A DNA stretch of 45,019 nt, from the NCBI GenBank assembly GCA_004562915.1, contig SFQZ01000014.1, positions 1 to 45,019 on the forward strand. Direction: 5' to 3'. Numbering within the stretch: the stretch's first letter is position 1; the number at the start of each line of letters is the position of its first letter. This stretch comes from a bacterium. GTDB taxonomy: Bacteria > Bacillota_A > Clostridia > Lachnospirales > Lachnospiraceae. Both the position numbers and the translations under genes were made by a program. This document shows positions 1 through 7,625 of this stretch, in pieces. The notes below the pieces were generated by a model. The model was not told the DNA's origin, ran no database searches, and was given only the letters and a program-made list of their open reading frames with translations.

Positions 1-99
1 CTGGACATGATAATGAATCCTTTCTCTCATACTGGTTTAAGTATATCAGATTCATTAAAATCTGTCCGAAAAAGTGTCTTAATTTATGAGACCATTATA
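1..99 (-). mobile_element. Possible insertion-element end with the first codons of an ORF
   Basis: Read on the minus strand, the kduI coding sequence stops matching its family near position 100 and is followed by a stretch containing GACACTTTTTCGGACAG, a promoter-like pair (CGGACA at 63-68 and TATACT at 40-45, 17 bp apart), a ribosome binding site (AGAAAGGA) and ATG TCC AG at 8-1 running off the window. This layout, a terminal sequence followed closely by a promoter and a first ORF, resembles the left end of an IS3-family element, but that family name is from memory of such ends and is not proven. Exact junction and target duplication cannot be set because the other end is outside the window. 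Confidence 0.4.
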
Positions 100-606
100 A
101 TGATTGGAATCCTCCAAAGAACCCAATTCTACTTTGTTCTCATCTTTGATAATCACAACACCTTCTTCTGCAACACCTTCTCTTTTGATCAATACGGTAG
201 GATAAGAAGCATGCGCCGGTGCACTGTTCATATAGAATTTTGCAGGAGTCTGTTCATCAACACTTGCAAATGTGATATCTTTTGCGCCCATTCCGACATA
301 CATTCCTTCTTTATGGGCTACTGTATACTCTTTTCCATCAATCGTGATCACACCGGCTCCGCCGATATTGATGACACCCATCTCTCTTCTTTCCAGAAAA
401 TATTTTGCACGCAGTTCTTCTCCGGCTTTCAGTACCAGAGTTTCTTTTACCGGCATAATACCTCCGGTTATGATACGATCAATGTGGCTGTAAACCAGTC
501 GGATCTCATCTGCCGGAAACAGATCGGAAATCAAAAATTCCTCTCTCAGTCTTTCGGTGGTATAATGCTTTACGTCCCTTGGTGAAACTGCAGTTCTTAA
601 TTCCAT
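79..606 (-). pseudogene. kduI: Truncated 5-keto-4-deoxyuronate isomerase (KduI)
   Basis: KduI isomerises 4-deoxy-L-threo-5-hexosulose uronate to 3-deoxy-D-glycero-2,5-hexodiulosonate in the breakdown of unsaturated uronates from pectin or glycosaminoglycans. The 175 residues match the family from the start (VYSHIDRIITGGIMP, YFLERREMGVINIGG, PAKFYMNSAPAHASYPT) up to about residue 169 (LGSLEDSNH). The family then continues with an RTINKY-like segment, but here the frame reads YNGLIN and stops. Family length is about 275-280 residues. The metal-binding His/His/Glu/His residues of KduI lie in the missing C-terminal part, so the product should be inactive. The start is supported by GAGAGGT upstream. 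It follows kduD by 39 bp and is probably cotranscribed. The missing half could lie beyond an insertion to the left of the window. Confidence 0.85.
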
Positions 607-645
607 ATTCGTGTACCTCTCTATTTTAAACTATTTGAAATTCTA

Positions 646-1449
646 TTATTTCGGCTGTTTTCCAATGTATGCCAGAATTCCGCCGTCTACATACAGAATC
701 TGTCCATTTACAAAATCAGATGCATCGGAAGCAAGGAAAATAGCAGGTCCCATCAGATCTTCCGGTGTTCCCCATCTGGCTGCCGGTGTTTTTGCCACGA
801 TAAACTGATCAAACGGGTGACGGCTTCCATCCGGCTGAACCTCACGAAGAGGTGCTGTCTGCGGTGTTGCAATATAGCCAGGTCCGATTCCGTTACACTG
901 AATATTGAACTCACCGTACTCGGAGCAAATATTCTTGGTCAGCATCTTCAGGCCACCCTTTGCTGCTGCATAAGCAGATACCGTCTCACGTCCCAGCTCA
1001 CTCATCATAGAACAAATGTTAATAATCTTTCCATGTCCCTTTTCAATCATATCCGGAATAACAGCTTTAGATACGATAAACGGTGCATTCAGGTCAATAT
1101 CGATTACCTGACGGAACTCTTCTGTACTCATCTCTGTCATAGGAATACGTTTGATGATTCCGGCATTATTTACCAAAATATCGATCACACCCAAATCTTC
1201 TTTGATGGATGCCACCATATTTTTCACCTGCTCCTCGTCTGTCACATCGCAGATGTAACCCTTTGCATCAATCCCTTTCGCTGCATAATCCTCCAGCGCT
1301 TTATTCAGATGCTCCTGACCACGGCAGTTAAATGCAATCTTAGCACCTGCCTTCGCATATGCCTCCGCAATCGCAAAGCCAATACCGTACGCACCACCTG
1401 TAACCAGTGCAACCTTACCTTCCAGAGAAAAACTATTTAAAATACTCAT
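646..1449 (-). CDS. kduD: 2-keto-3-deoxygluconate dehydrogenase, KduD/DhuD-type SDR
   Basis: This is a classical short-chain dehydrogenase of 267 residues. It shows the cofactor motif TGGAYGIG (17-24), NNAG (94-97), the catalytic Ser147, Tyr160 and Lys164 (YAAAK), and ends in a typical VNGQILYVDGG strand. Such enzymes reduce the 5-keto group of 3-deoxy-2,5-hexodiulosonate to 2-keto-3-deoxygluconate using NAD(P)H in the cytoplasm. The sequence also resembles gluconate 5-dehydrogenase; the streptococcal glycosaminoglycan enzyme DhuD is of that kind, and the partner kduI next door favours the uronate role. I chose ATG 1449, which has AGGAGG seven bases upstream, over a longer reading from 1470. 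It lies between a LysR gene and kduI on the same strand. Sure of family, fairly sure of reaction. Confidence 0.85.
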   Translation of the reverse strand: MSILNSFSLEGKVALVTGGAYGIGFAIAEAYAKAGAKIAFNCRGQEHLNKALEDYAAKGIDAKGYICDVTDEEQVKNMVASIKEDLGVIDILVNNAGIIKRIPMTEMSTEEFRQVIDIDLNAPFIVSKAVIPDMIEKGHGKIINICSMMSELGRETVSAYAAAKGGLKMLTKNICSEYGEFNIQCNGIGPGYIATPQTAPLREVQPDGSRHPFDQFIVAKTPAARWGTPEDLMGPAIFLASDASDFVNGQILYVDGGILAYIGKQPK

Positions 1450-1490
1450 TGTAAAAACCTCCTTTTGCATGTTTTTTATTTACTGAGCTT

Positions 1491-1496
1491 ATTCTA
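1491..1496 (-). promoter_or_regulatory. Possible extended -10 element upstream of kduD
   Basis: On the minus strand the sequence TGTGCTAGAAT ends 41 bases before the kduD start. TAGAAT preceded by TG-N fits an extended -10 box; no good -35 box is seen. It suggests kduD-kduI may have its own promoter separate from the LysR gene, which ends 134 bp upstream. Confidence 0.3.
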
Positions 1497-1583
1497 GCAC
1501 AGTCATAAATCCTTTTCTTGTGATATATTCTTCAAAATATTGCAAATTTTCTTTTCCATGTGTATCAAAATCACTCCTCTAGA

Positions 1584-2465
1584 TTAACGGTGCTCATCCA
1601 ACGCACATTTTCTGAATGCTTTCATACTTTTTGTCAAAAATTTGCTTTTATGATAAACCAAATAATATTGCCGGGTAAGTTTAGCCCCTTTTATTTTAAT
1701 CTCTTTTAATTTTCCATTTTCCAGATAAGGCTGCAATGCATTTTTTTGTACTGCAAGTATCCCCATTCCTTCCACACATGCATTGATCAGGCACTGGGTA
1801 CTGACACTTTCCATAGCTATGATCGGCTTTATATCCTCTTTTTTCATATTTTTCATAACCTGTTCCATGATATTACGCAATCCACTTCCGTTTTCTCTCA
1901 ACAATAATGGTATATCTTTTAAATCACGCATTTGTAGTTCTGACGGAATATGCAATTTCGGTGAGCATGCAATTGTCACTGCTTCTTCCTCCAACAAACT
2001 GCAAAAAAAGAATTCCGATCTTGCCGGATAATCGATAATACCAAAATCCAAACTGTTTCGAACTAATTCTTCCTCGATCTGTGCAGAATTTTCCACACGT
2101 ATATACACCGGAATTTTAGAGTGTTCCGTTCTAAATTTCGAGATTAGCTCTGGTAATTTACTCATACCGTAAGAAACATTTGCCCCTATACGAATTTTAG
2201 TGACCATATTTACATCCTTGAGAACGTTTTTCACTTCATCAAATTGTCCAAGGATGGAATCTGCATAGTTCATCAATTGTTCTCCGGATTCTGTAATATA
2301 CAATCTCCGGTTCATTCTCTCAAACAACCTTGTCTCATAATAACTTTCCAGTTCCCGGATTGCATAACTGACTGCCGGCTGAGCCATATTTAATTCCTCT
2401 GCTGCCTGGGTAATACTGCCGAACCTGCATACTTCCATAAAAATTCTCAGATGTCTCAGCGTCAT
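1584..2465 (-). CDS. LysR-family transcriptional regulator
   Basis: The 293-residue protein has an N-terminal winged helix-turn-helix typical of LysR proteins (LRHLRIFMEVCRFGSITQAA, then AQPAVSYAIRELE, residues about 3-47) and a C-terminal periplasmic-binding-protein-like effector domain (about 88-290). The start ATG 2465 is preceded by AAGGAGAT; an upstream ATG at 2483 lacks a good site. It is divergent from the TauE-like exporter gene and upstream of kduD on its own strand, so it may control either. The intergenic region carries repeated ATTATG/CATAAT half-sites. The effector cannot be told from sequence; sulfur compounds or uronate intermediates are both plausible by context only. Confidence 0.85.
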   Translation of the reverse strand: MTLRHLRIFMEVCRFGSITQAAEELNMAQPAVSYAIRELESYYETRLFERMNRRLYITESGEQLMNYADSILGQFDEVKNVLKDVNMVTKIRIGANVSYGMSKLPELISKFRTEHSKIPVYIRVENSAQIEEELVRNSLDFGIIDYPARSEFFFCSLLEEEAVTIACSPKLHIPSELQMRDLKDIPLLLRENGSGLRNIMEQVMKNMKKEDIKPIIAMESVSTQCLINACVEGMGILAVQKNALQPYLENGKLKEIKIKGAKLTRQYYLVYHKSKFLTKSMKAFRKCALDEHR

Positions 2466-2495
2466 ACAAATCTCCTTTCGCATGAATTGCTATCA

Positions 2496-2532
2496 CATAA
2501 TGATTTTATTATGTATATTATATTAACATAAT
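2496..2532. promoter_or_regulatory. Array of three inverted ATTATG half-sites in a divergent intergenic region
   Basis: CATAAT at 2496-2501 and ATTATG at 2508-2513 form a perfect inverted repeat with a 6-base gap, and CATAAT recurs at 2527-2532. LysR proteins usually bind an interrupted dyad plus a second nearby site in the region between their own gene and the divergent target, which is the arrangement here. The region is very AT-rich, so chance symmetry is possible. Confidence 0.45.
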
Positions 2533-2600
2533 AATTGTTTTACGTCACTGAACTCTTCAAAATAGAATTGAAATTTAAACAGGGAAAAGGAGATCACGCC

Positions 2601-3392
2601 ATGCCTTTATTACTTATTTTCTTTATTGTTTGTTTTGCTGCCTCAACGATCGGTGCAATCTGCGGTATCGGAGGTGGAATCATCATCAAACCTGTATTAG
2701 ACGCTTTCCACGTTATGGATGTTGCGACTATCAATTTTCTTTCCGGATGTACCGTTTTATCGATGACAACCTATTCCGTGATTAAAGGGAGACTAAGCGG
2801 TGAATCCCATATTAATAAAAGCATTGGGTTTCCACTTGGTATCGGCGCCGCTTTGGGAGGACTTGCAGGTAAATGGATGTTCTCTTTTATCTCTGCCTTA
2901 AGTCCGGAGAAAAACAAAATTGGTGCGATTCAAGCAATATGTCTGTCCATAATCACACTTGGTACACTCATTTATACGATCTGCAAAGAGAAAATATCAA
3001 CACATAACATCACCAATCCTATCATCTGTATTTTAATCGGGCTATTTCTCGGGATTTTTTCTTCTTTCCTTGGAATTGGTGGAGGGCCAATCAATCTGGT
3101 CGTTTTGTTTTACTTCTTTTCCATGCAGACAAAAGCAGCTGCGGAAAACTCCCTGTACATCATTTTCTTCTCACAAATTGCCAATCTTATGGCCTCTGTC
3201 TTCACTGGAAGTTTGCCAGAGTTCAATATTTTCCTTCTGATTCTTATGATTATCGGAGGCATTACCGGCGGTGTGTGCGGAAGACTCCTTAACAAAAAAA
3301 TCCAAGATAAAACAGTGGATAAATTATTTATTGCACTCATGGTTGTAATAATCATGATAAACCTTTACAATATTTATATATTCATACATTAA
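2601..3392 (+). CDS. TauE/SafE-family anion exporter
   Basis: This 263-residue membrane protein has about eight hydrophobic segments arranged as two similar halves, each opening with a glycine-rich motif: GAICGIGGGIIIKP near residue 14 and LGIGGGPINL near residue 160. That is the hallmark of the TauE/SafE (DUF81) family, whose members move sulfite, sulfoacetate or other small organosulfur or carboxylate anions, usually outward. ATG 2601 follows AAAGGAGAT; a longer reading from 2535 has no such site. It stands 65 bp upstream of the sulfatase maturase gene. By context it could expel sulfate or sulfite freed by cytoplasmic sulfatases, but substrate assignment is inference. Confidence 0.85.
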   Translation: MPLLLIFFIVCFAASTIGAICGIGGGIIIKPVLDAFHVMDVATINFLSGCTVLSMTTYSVIKGRLSGESHINKSIGFPLGIGAALGGLAGKWMFSFISALSPEKNKIGAIQAICLSIITLGTLIYTICKEKISTHNITNPIICILIGLFLGIFSSFLGIGGGPINLVVLFYFFSMQTKAAAENSLYIIFFSQIANLMASVFTGSLPEFNIFLLILMIIGGITGGVCGRLLNKKIQDKTVDKLFIALMVVIIMINLYNIYIFIH

Positions 3393-3396
3393 TACT

Positions 3397-3424
3397 GTCA
3401 GGAAATCCTTTTTGATTTTCTGAC
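3397..3424 (+). other. Intercistronic hairpin between exporter and maturase genes
   Basis: GTCAGGAAATC and GATTTTCTGAC pair over 11 positions (one G-T pair) around a six-base loop. No T-run follows, so it is not a standard terminator; it may protect or partly separate the two messages. Confidence 0.4.
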
Positions 3425-3457
3425 CATACACGAAACTAATCAAGAAGGAGCATTTTT

Positions 3458-4570
3458 ATGCCTGCATTAAGTGTACTTATTAAACCTGCCTCCAGTTTGT
3501 GCAATATGTCCTGTGACTATTGTTTTTATTGTGATGAAGCACAAAAAAGAAGCCAGAAATCATTCGGTCTGATGAGCGAAGAAACGTTGAAAAATGTTAT
3601 CCGCAAAACCATGCTTTGCGCAGATGAAATGATTTCCTACGCCTTTCAGGGAGGCGAACCCACCCTGCGTGGTCTTGATTTCTTTAAAAAAGTAATAGAA
3701 TATGAGCAGCAATATAACAAAAAACATATTCGTGTTCAAAACGCCCTTCAAACAAATGGTTATTTGATTGATCAAGAATGGTGTAAGTTCTTTAAAGAAA
3801 ATCAATTTCTTATCGGGCTGTCTGTTGACGGAACACCTGACATTCACAATTCGCTCCGCCATGACCGTAAAACTGGAGCTGATACCTTTGACAGAGTTCT
3901 ACATTCTGCACATTTGATGGATGAATATGGTGTGGATTATAATATCCTCACCGTTGTAACTCCGGGGATCGCCAGTAATATTTCCCAAATTTACTCCTAC
4001 TATCGGGAGAATGGCTGGAATTATCAGCAGTATATCGCTTGTCTGGATCCATTAGATGAAGGACATGGATTAACCTCTCACGCATTATCCCCTGAAATAT
4101 ATGGCCAATTTTTGATTGATCTCTTTTCTCTCTGGTATTGCGACCTAAAAAAAGGAAAACAACCATACATTCGTCAGTTTGAAAATTGGGCAATGCTTGC
4201 CGCAGGATACATAGCTGAGTCCTGTGCCCAGAATGGTTCCTGCGGTATACAGAATGTGATCGAAGCAGATGGAAGTGTGTATCCATGTGATTTTTATATG
4301 CTGGATGAATATAAACTTGGAAACTTCAATAAAGACCGCCTGGATACGATCAACCGGAGGAGAAGCGAACTACAGTTTATCGAGCGTTCGTATAAGTTAG
4401 ATACTGCTTGCAAAGAATGTAAATATTATCGCTTATGCCGGGGTGGATGTCATCGGAACCGGGATCTTAACAATGAGACTGGGCTGTATGAAAACTATTT
4501 CTGTCAGGCATACAAAGCTTTTTTTGATAGATATTATGATACATTATTGGAAATCGGACATAGGTTATAA
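3458..4570 (+). CDS. Anaerobic sulfatase-maturating enzyme (radical SAM, SPASM)
   Basis: The 370-residue protein converts the active-site cysteine (or serine) of sulfatases to formylglycine using radical S-adenosylmethionine chemistry in the cytoplasm. It has the radical SAM cluster motif C15-x3-C19-x2-C22, the adjacent FQGGEPT segment that contacts SAM, and a C-terminal SPASM region with many cysteines (CAQNGSC, YPCDFY, CKECKYYRLCRGGC, YFCQ) binding two auxiliary clusters. The Asp in YPCDFY is the proposed catalytic base in characterised members. Close resemblance to the clostridial anSME runs over the full length. It faces two Cys-type sulfatase genes across a shared terminator, its obvious clients. 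Confidence 0.95.
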   Translation: MPALSVLIKPASSLCNMSCDYCFYCDEAQKRSQKSFGLMSEETLKNVIRKTMLCADEMISYAFQGGEPTLRGLDFFKKVIEYEQQYNKKHIRVQNALQTNGYLIDQEWCKFFKENQFLIGLSVDGTPDIHNSLRHDRKTGADTFDRVLHSAHLMDEYGVDYNILTVVTPGIASNISQIYSYYRENGWNYQQYIACLDPLDEGHGLTSHALSPEIYGQFLIDLFSLWYCDLKKGKQPYIRQFENWAMLAAGYIAESCAQNGSCGIQNVIEADGSVYPCDFYMLDEYKLGNFNKDRLDTINRRRSELQFIERSYKLDTACKECKYYRLCRGGCHRNRDLNNETGLYENYFCQAYKAFFDRYYDTLLEIGHRL

Positions 4571-4601
4571 TTCATAAGTGCAATATCGTATATAAAACAG
4601 T

Positions 4602-4641
4602 CAAAAAGAGCAGTTCTGAATAAACAGAAACTGCTCTTTTT
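4602..4641. terminator. Bidirectional terminator between maturase and sulfatase genes
   Basis: AAAAAGAGCAGTT pairs with AACTGCTCTTTTT around a loop of about a dozen bases, giving A-runs and T-runs on both sides. It lies between the convergent maturase (ends 4570) and sulfatase (ends 4651) genes and can serve both. Confidence 0.85.
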
Positions 4642-4650
4642 AACCCTTAT

Positions 4651-6042
4651 TTATTCCTCATTTTTCTCAGGTATTTTTGCTCCAATATCTTTTTGCCATC
4701 CATGCAACATGAACCTCAGTCTTTCTACAATTTCCGGATATTCCTCCGCAATATTGTATTGTTCGCTAAAATCAACCGCTAAATCATATAATTGGACAGA
4801 GAAATCTTCCAATGATTCTATCAGTTTATACTGCCCATACAATACTGATGATCCCGGCACTCCCCCTTGATTTCCATAATGTGGATAATGCCAGAATAAT
4901 GGTCTTTCTCCAATTCTTTTTCCCTTCAATAATGGGGCAATGCTTATTCCATCCTTATGCAGCTCTTTTTCCTGCGGAAGCCCCGCCAGTTCCAAAAAAG
5001 TAGGGAAGAAATCCATTGTAATAACCGGTATATCGCATCTGCTGCCCGCTTTGACCACACCTGGGTATTTGATGAGCAAAGGCACACGAACTCCGCCTTC
5101 CATCATCCATCCTTTTCCTTCACGTGCAGGCAAATTACAGGTAGGAGAACCCTCTGCCGTTGCTAATCCACCATTATCGGAAGTAAACACCACAACTGTA
5201 TTCTCAGCTTTCCCGGATTCCTCCAGAGCGTCCAATAATCTTCCAATATTTTGATCAAGATTCCAGATCATAGCTGCATAGGAAGGATCTGACTGAAGAA
5301 TTCTGCGCTGGACACGCATTCCTGCCTTATCCTCTGTATGCATTTCTTCTCCTTCAACAATAGCGATCTGTTTATCAAGTCCCAACTCTTTTGCCTTTTT
5401 TTCAAATTTCTCTCTATCTTCGTCTTTCACCTGAATCGGTGTATGCACTGCGTAATGACACAAATTCATAAAAAATGGTCTGTCATCTTTTTGTTGAATC
5501 AGGCGAATCGCCTCATCCGTAATCCGATCTGTCAGATATTCCCCCGGCTCTCCCTCGGTCAGAGTAGAAATTCCATAAGGTGCAAAATACCCTTGATTAG
5601 GATGTCCCCAGGAACAGCCTCCAATATTCACCTCAAAGCCGAATTTGTCCGGATAATATTCGGTATCTCCCAGATGCCATTTTCCCACATGCCAGGTGGC
5701 ATAACCTGCATCTTTCAGCACTTGTGCCAGAGTAACGGATTCCCTGGGCAGATGTTTGATATAGGGAGCATCAATGACTTTGCCTTTCAGCGGATGGCAC
5801 TGACCGCTCATATCAATCCAGTCTGTCACACCCAATCTTGCCGGACATCTTCCCGTCAAAAAACTGGCTCTAGAGGGTGAGCAGACCGGACAGGATGCAT
5901 ATGCATTTGAAAACTGCATGCTCTCCCTGCACAATCTGTCAATATTCGGTGATTCATAAAAAGTACTTCCGGTACAGGCAAGATCTCTCCAGCCCATATC
6001 ATCCATAAAAATAAATAAAAAATTAGGTCTTTTATCTTTCAT
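4651..6042 (-). CDS. Cytoplasmic Cys-type sulfatase (arylsulfatase/S1 family)
   Basis: The 463-residue protein belongs to the formylglycine-dependent S1 sulfatases. It shows the metal-binding pair D14-D15 (FMDDMGWRD), the maturation motif C54-S-P-S-R58 inside CPVCSPSRASFLTGR, the GKWHLG motif, TSDNGG for the second metal half-site, and the VRVPLLIKYPG segment. The cysteine means formylglycine is made from Cys by the maturase encoded next door. There is no signal peptide, so it should act inside the cell on imported sugars. It is the last gene of an apparent operon, 19 bp after a second sulfatase. Its best general likeness is to N-acetylgalactosamine- or glucosamine-6-sulfatase-type enzymes, but the exact sulfate position cannot be read. 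Confidence 0.93.
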   Translation of the reverse strand: MKDKRPNFLFIFMDDMGWRDLACTGSTFYESPNIDRLCRESMQFSNAYASCPVCSPSRASFLTGRCPARLGVTDWIDMSGQCHPLKGKVIDAPYIKHLPRESVTLAQVLKDAGYATWHVGKWHLGDTEYYPDKFGFEVNIGGCSWGHPNQGYFAPYGISTLTEGEPGEYLTDRITDEAIRLIQQKDDRPFFMNLCHYAVHTPIQVKDEDREKFEKKAKELGLDKQIAIVEGEEMHTEDKAGMRVQRRILQSDPSYAAMIWNLDQNIGRLLDALEESGKAENTVVVFTSDNGGLATAEGSPTCNLPAREGKGWMMEGGVRVPLLIKYPGVVKAGSRCDIPVITMDFFPTFLELAGLPQEKELHKDGISIAPLLKGKRIGERPLFWHYPHYGNQGGVPGSSVLYGQYKLIESLEDFSVQLYDLAVDFSEQYNIAEEYPEIVERLRFMLHGWQKDIGAKIPEKNEE

Positions 6043-6061
6043 TTAACTACACCATCCTTCC

Positions 6062-7528
6062 TTACATTCCGATCTGCAGCGGTGCATAGGTCTGATATTT
6101 ATCTCCCCAGATGCCGGCCTTACATAACTGTCCAGATCCTGTAACCCCCTCTTTTGCCCCGTCTATTTCAGGATTTACATACCTTCTGAACCAGTTTTCC
6201 ATCTCTACTCTCATCTCTGCAGCAATTTTCTCATAATCTGCCTTTCCATAAAGATTCGTTTCTTCCCCAGGATCTTCGGTCAGGTGATAAAGTTCATTTT
6301 TTCCATAAGGATAGCGATGAATATATTTCCACTCTTTTGTCCGTATCATGCGGACAGGCCCATATTCATCAAAAACCACCAGCGCATTTTCTCTCCGGTC
6401 TTCTTCCTCTCCAAACAGACATCCAAGGAAACTTTTTCCCGGAAGTATTCTTTCGCCTTTGTATGAACAACCCGTCAGTTCCAGTAAAGTAGGAAACAGG
6501 TCATATGCACTTACCATGGCAGAGCAAATGCTTCCTTTGGGAATTCTTGCAGGATAGGATGCGAGAAATGGGACCTTGATAGCCGTATCATACATATTCA
6601 TTGGAAAAGTTCCATTTCCTTTTCCCCATATACCGTGTTGTCCCATACTCATTCCATTGTCCGCAGTAAAAATCACAAGGGTATTTTCCGTAAGCCTTAA
6701 TTCTTCCAGGCGATCCAGGATTCGTCCCAACTGTTCATCCATCGCACTGATTGCTGCAAAATAGCCTACCAGATTCTCCCTTCTTTTTTCTGTTCCATAT
6801 ACTGGTCCCGTAGTCATGTCCGGATGATCCGGAATATCCGGAATATTTGAAAATTCACAATCTTTATAATAATCGATCCATTTTTTCGGATGCTGTTCCC
6901 CTCCCCAAGGAGAATGCGGAGCCGTATAATGTACCGATAAATAAAACGGTTTTTCATCACTATGGAGTTCATTTAAAAACTGCAGTGCCTTATCTGTAAT
7001 CAGTTCTGTCACGTATTTTCCGTGTTCTACAGTAATCTCTCCATTTTCCACCATATCAGCATGATAATAACAACAACCACCCAATCCGATCGTATACCAT
7101 TTGGAAAATCCATGCTGCGGGCAAACACTGTTTCCCAGGTGCCATTTACCAGCAAGTGCACATTGATATCCATTTTCAGTAAGAACGTCCGTATAAGTTG
7201 TCTGCCCTTCTAAATATGAAATCGGCACCCTCTCATTGACATATCCGCCAGCATAGGGATTTTCTTTTCCCTGTTTTTCAAATTTTACTGCATCCACATT
7301 TCCGGAACGTATCCAGTCATGGACTCCGTGGGCGGATGGAATGGTTCCTGTGAGCAAAGAAGCTCTTGCCGGTGAGCATACCGGGGAAGCACAATAAAAA
7401 TTATCAAATCGCATTCCTGACTCTGCGATTCGATTCAGATTGGGCGTATAAAGTTCCGGCGTATTCGCACAATTCATTGCCCATGCTCCCTGGTCATCTG
7501 TCATTACAAAAAGAATATTTGGTCTCAT
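6062..7528 (-). CDS. Second cytoplasmic Cys-type sulfatase
   Basis: This 488-residue S1-family sulfatase has D11-D12 (TDDQG), the C51-S-P-A-R55 maturation motif in PVCSPARASLLTG, AGKWHLG, and TADNGMSMGQHGIWGKG, the form of the second metal motif common in heparan- and choline-sulfatase-like enzymes. It ends in a domain with KEWKYIHRYP and LYHLTEDPGEETNL, typical of the C-terminal subdomain of the family. No signal peptide is present. It differs clearly from the neighbouring sulfatase, so the two probably remove sulfate from different positions of one oligosaccharide. It lies 97 bp downstream of the solute-binding protein gene, with a weak hairpin between. Confidence 0.93.
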   Translation of the reverse strand: MRPNILFVMTDDQGAWAMNCANTPELYTPNLNRIAESGMRFDNFYCASPVCSPARASLLTGTIPSAHGVHDWIRSGNVDAVKFEKQGKENPYAGGYVNERVPISYLEGQTTYTDVLTENGYQCALAGKWHLGNSVCPQHGFSKWYTIGLGGCCYYHADMVENGEITVEHGKYVTELITDKALQFLNELHSDEKPFYLSVHYTAPHSPWGGEQHPKKWIDYYKDCEFSNIPDIPDHPDMTTGPVYGTEKRRENLVGYFAAISAMDEQLGRILDRLEELRLTENTLVIFTADNGMSMGQHGIWGKGNGTFPMNMYDTAIKVPFLASYPARIPKGSICSAMVSAYDLFPTLLELTGCSYKGERILPGKSFLGCLFGEEEDRRENALVVFDEYGPVRMIRTKEWKYIHRYPYGKNELYHLTEDPGEETNLYGKADYEKIAAEMRVEMENWFRRYVNPEIDGAKEGVTGSGQLCKAGIWGDKYQTYAPLQIGM

Positions 7529-7568
7529 CTTGCCTCCTGACTGATCTTATTGGCCAAAGTTAGTGAAA

Positions 7569-7591
7569 GGATGGGAATAAAACCCCCACCC
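7569..7591 (-). other. Weak intercistronic hairpin between binding-protein and sulfatase genes
   Basis: On the minus strand GGGTGGG pairs with CCCATCC (one G-T pair) around a nine-base loop, followed by a T-rich but not pure tract. It may lower expression of the sulfatases relative to the transporter. Confidence 0.35.
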
Positions 7592-7625
7592 TCTCAATCC
7601 AGATCTAAGTTTCTATTCTATAGCA

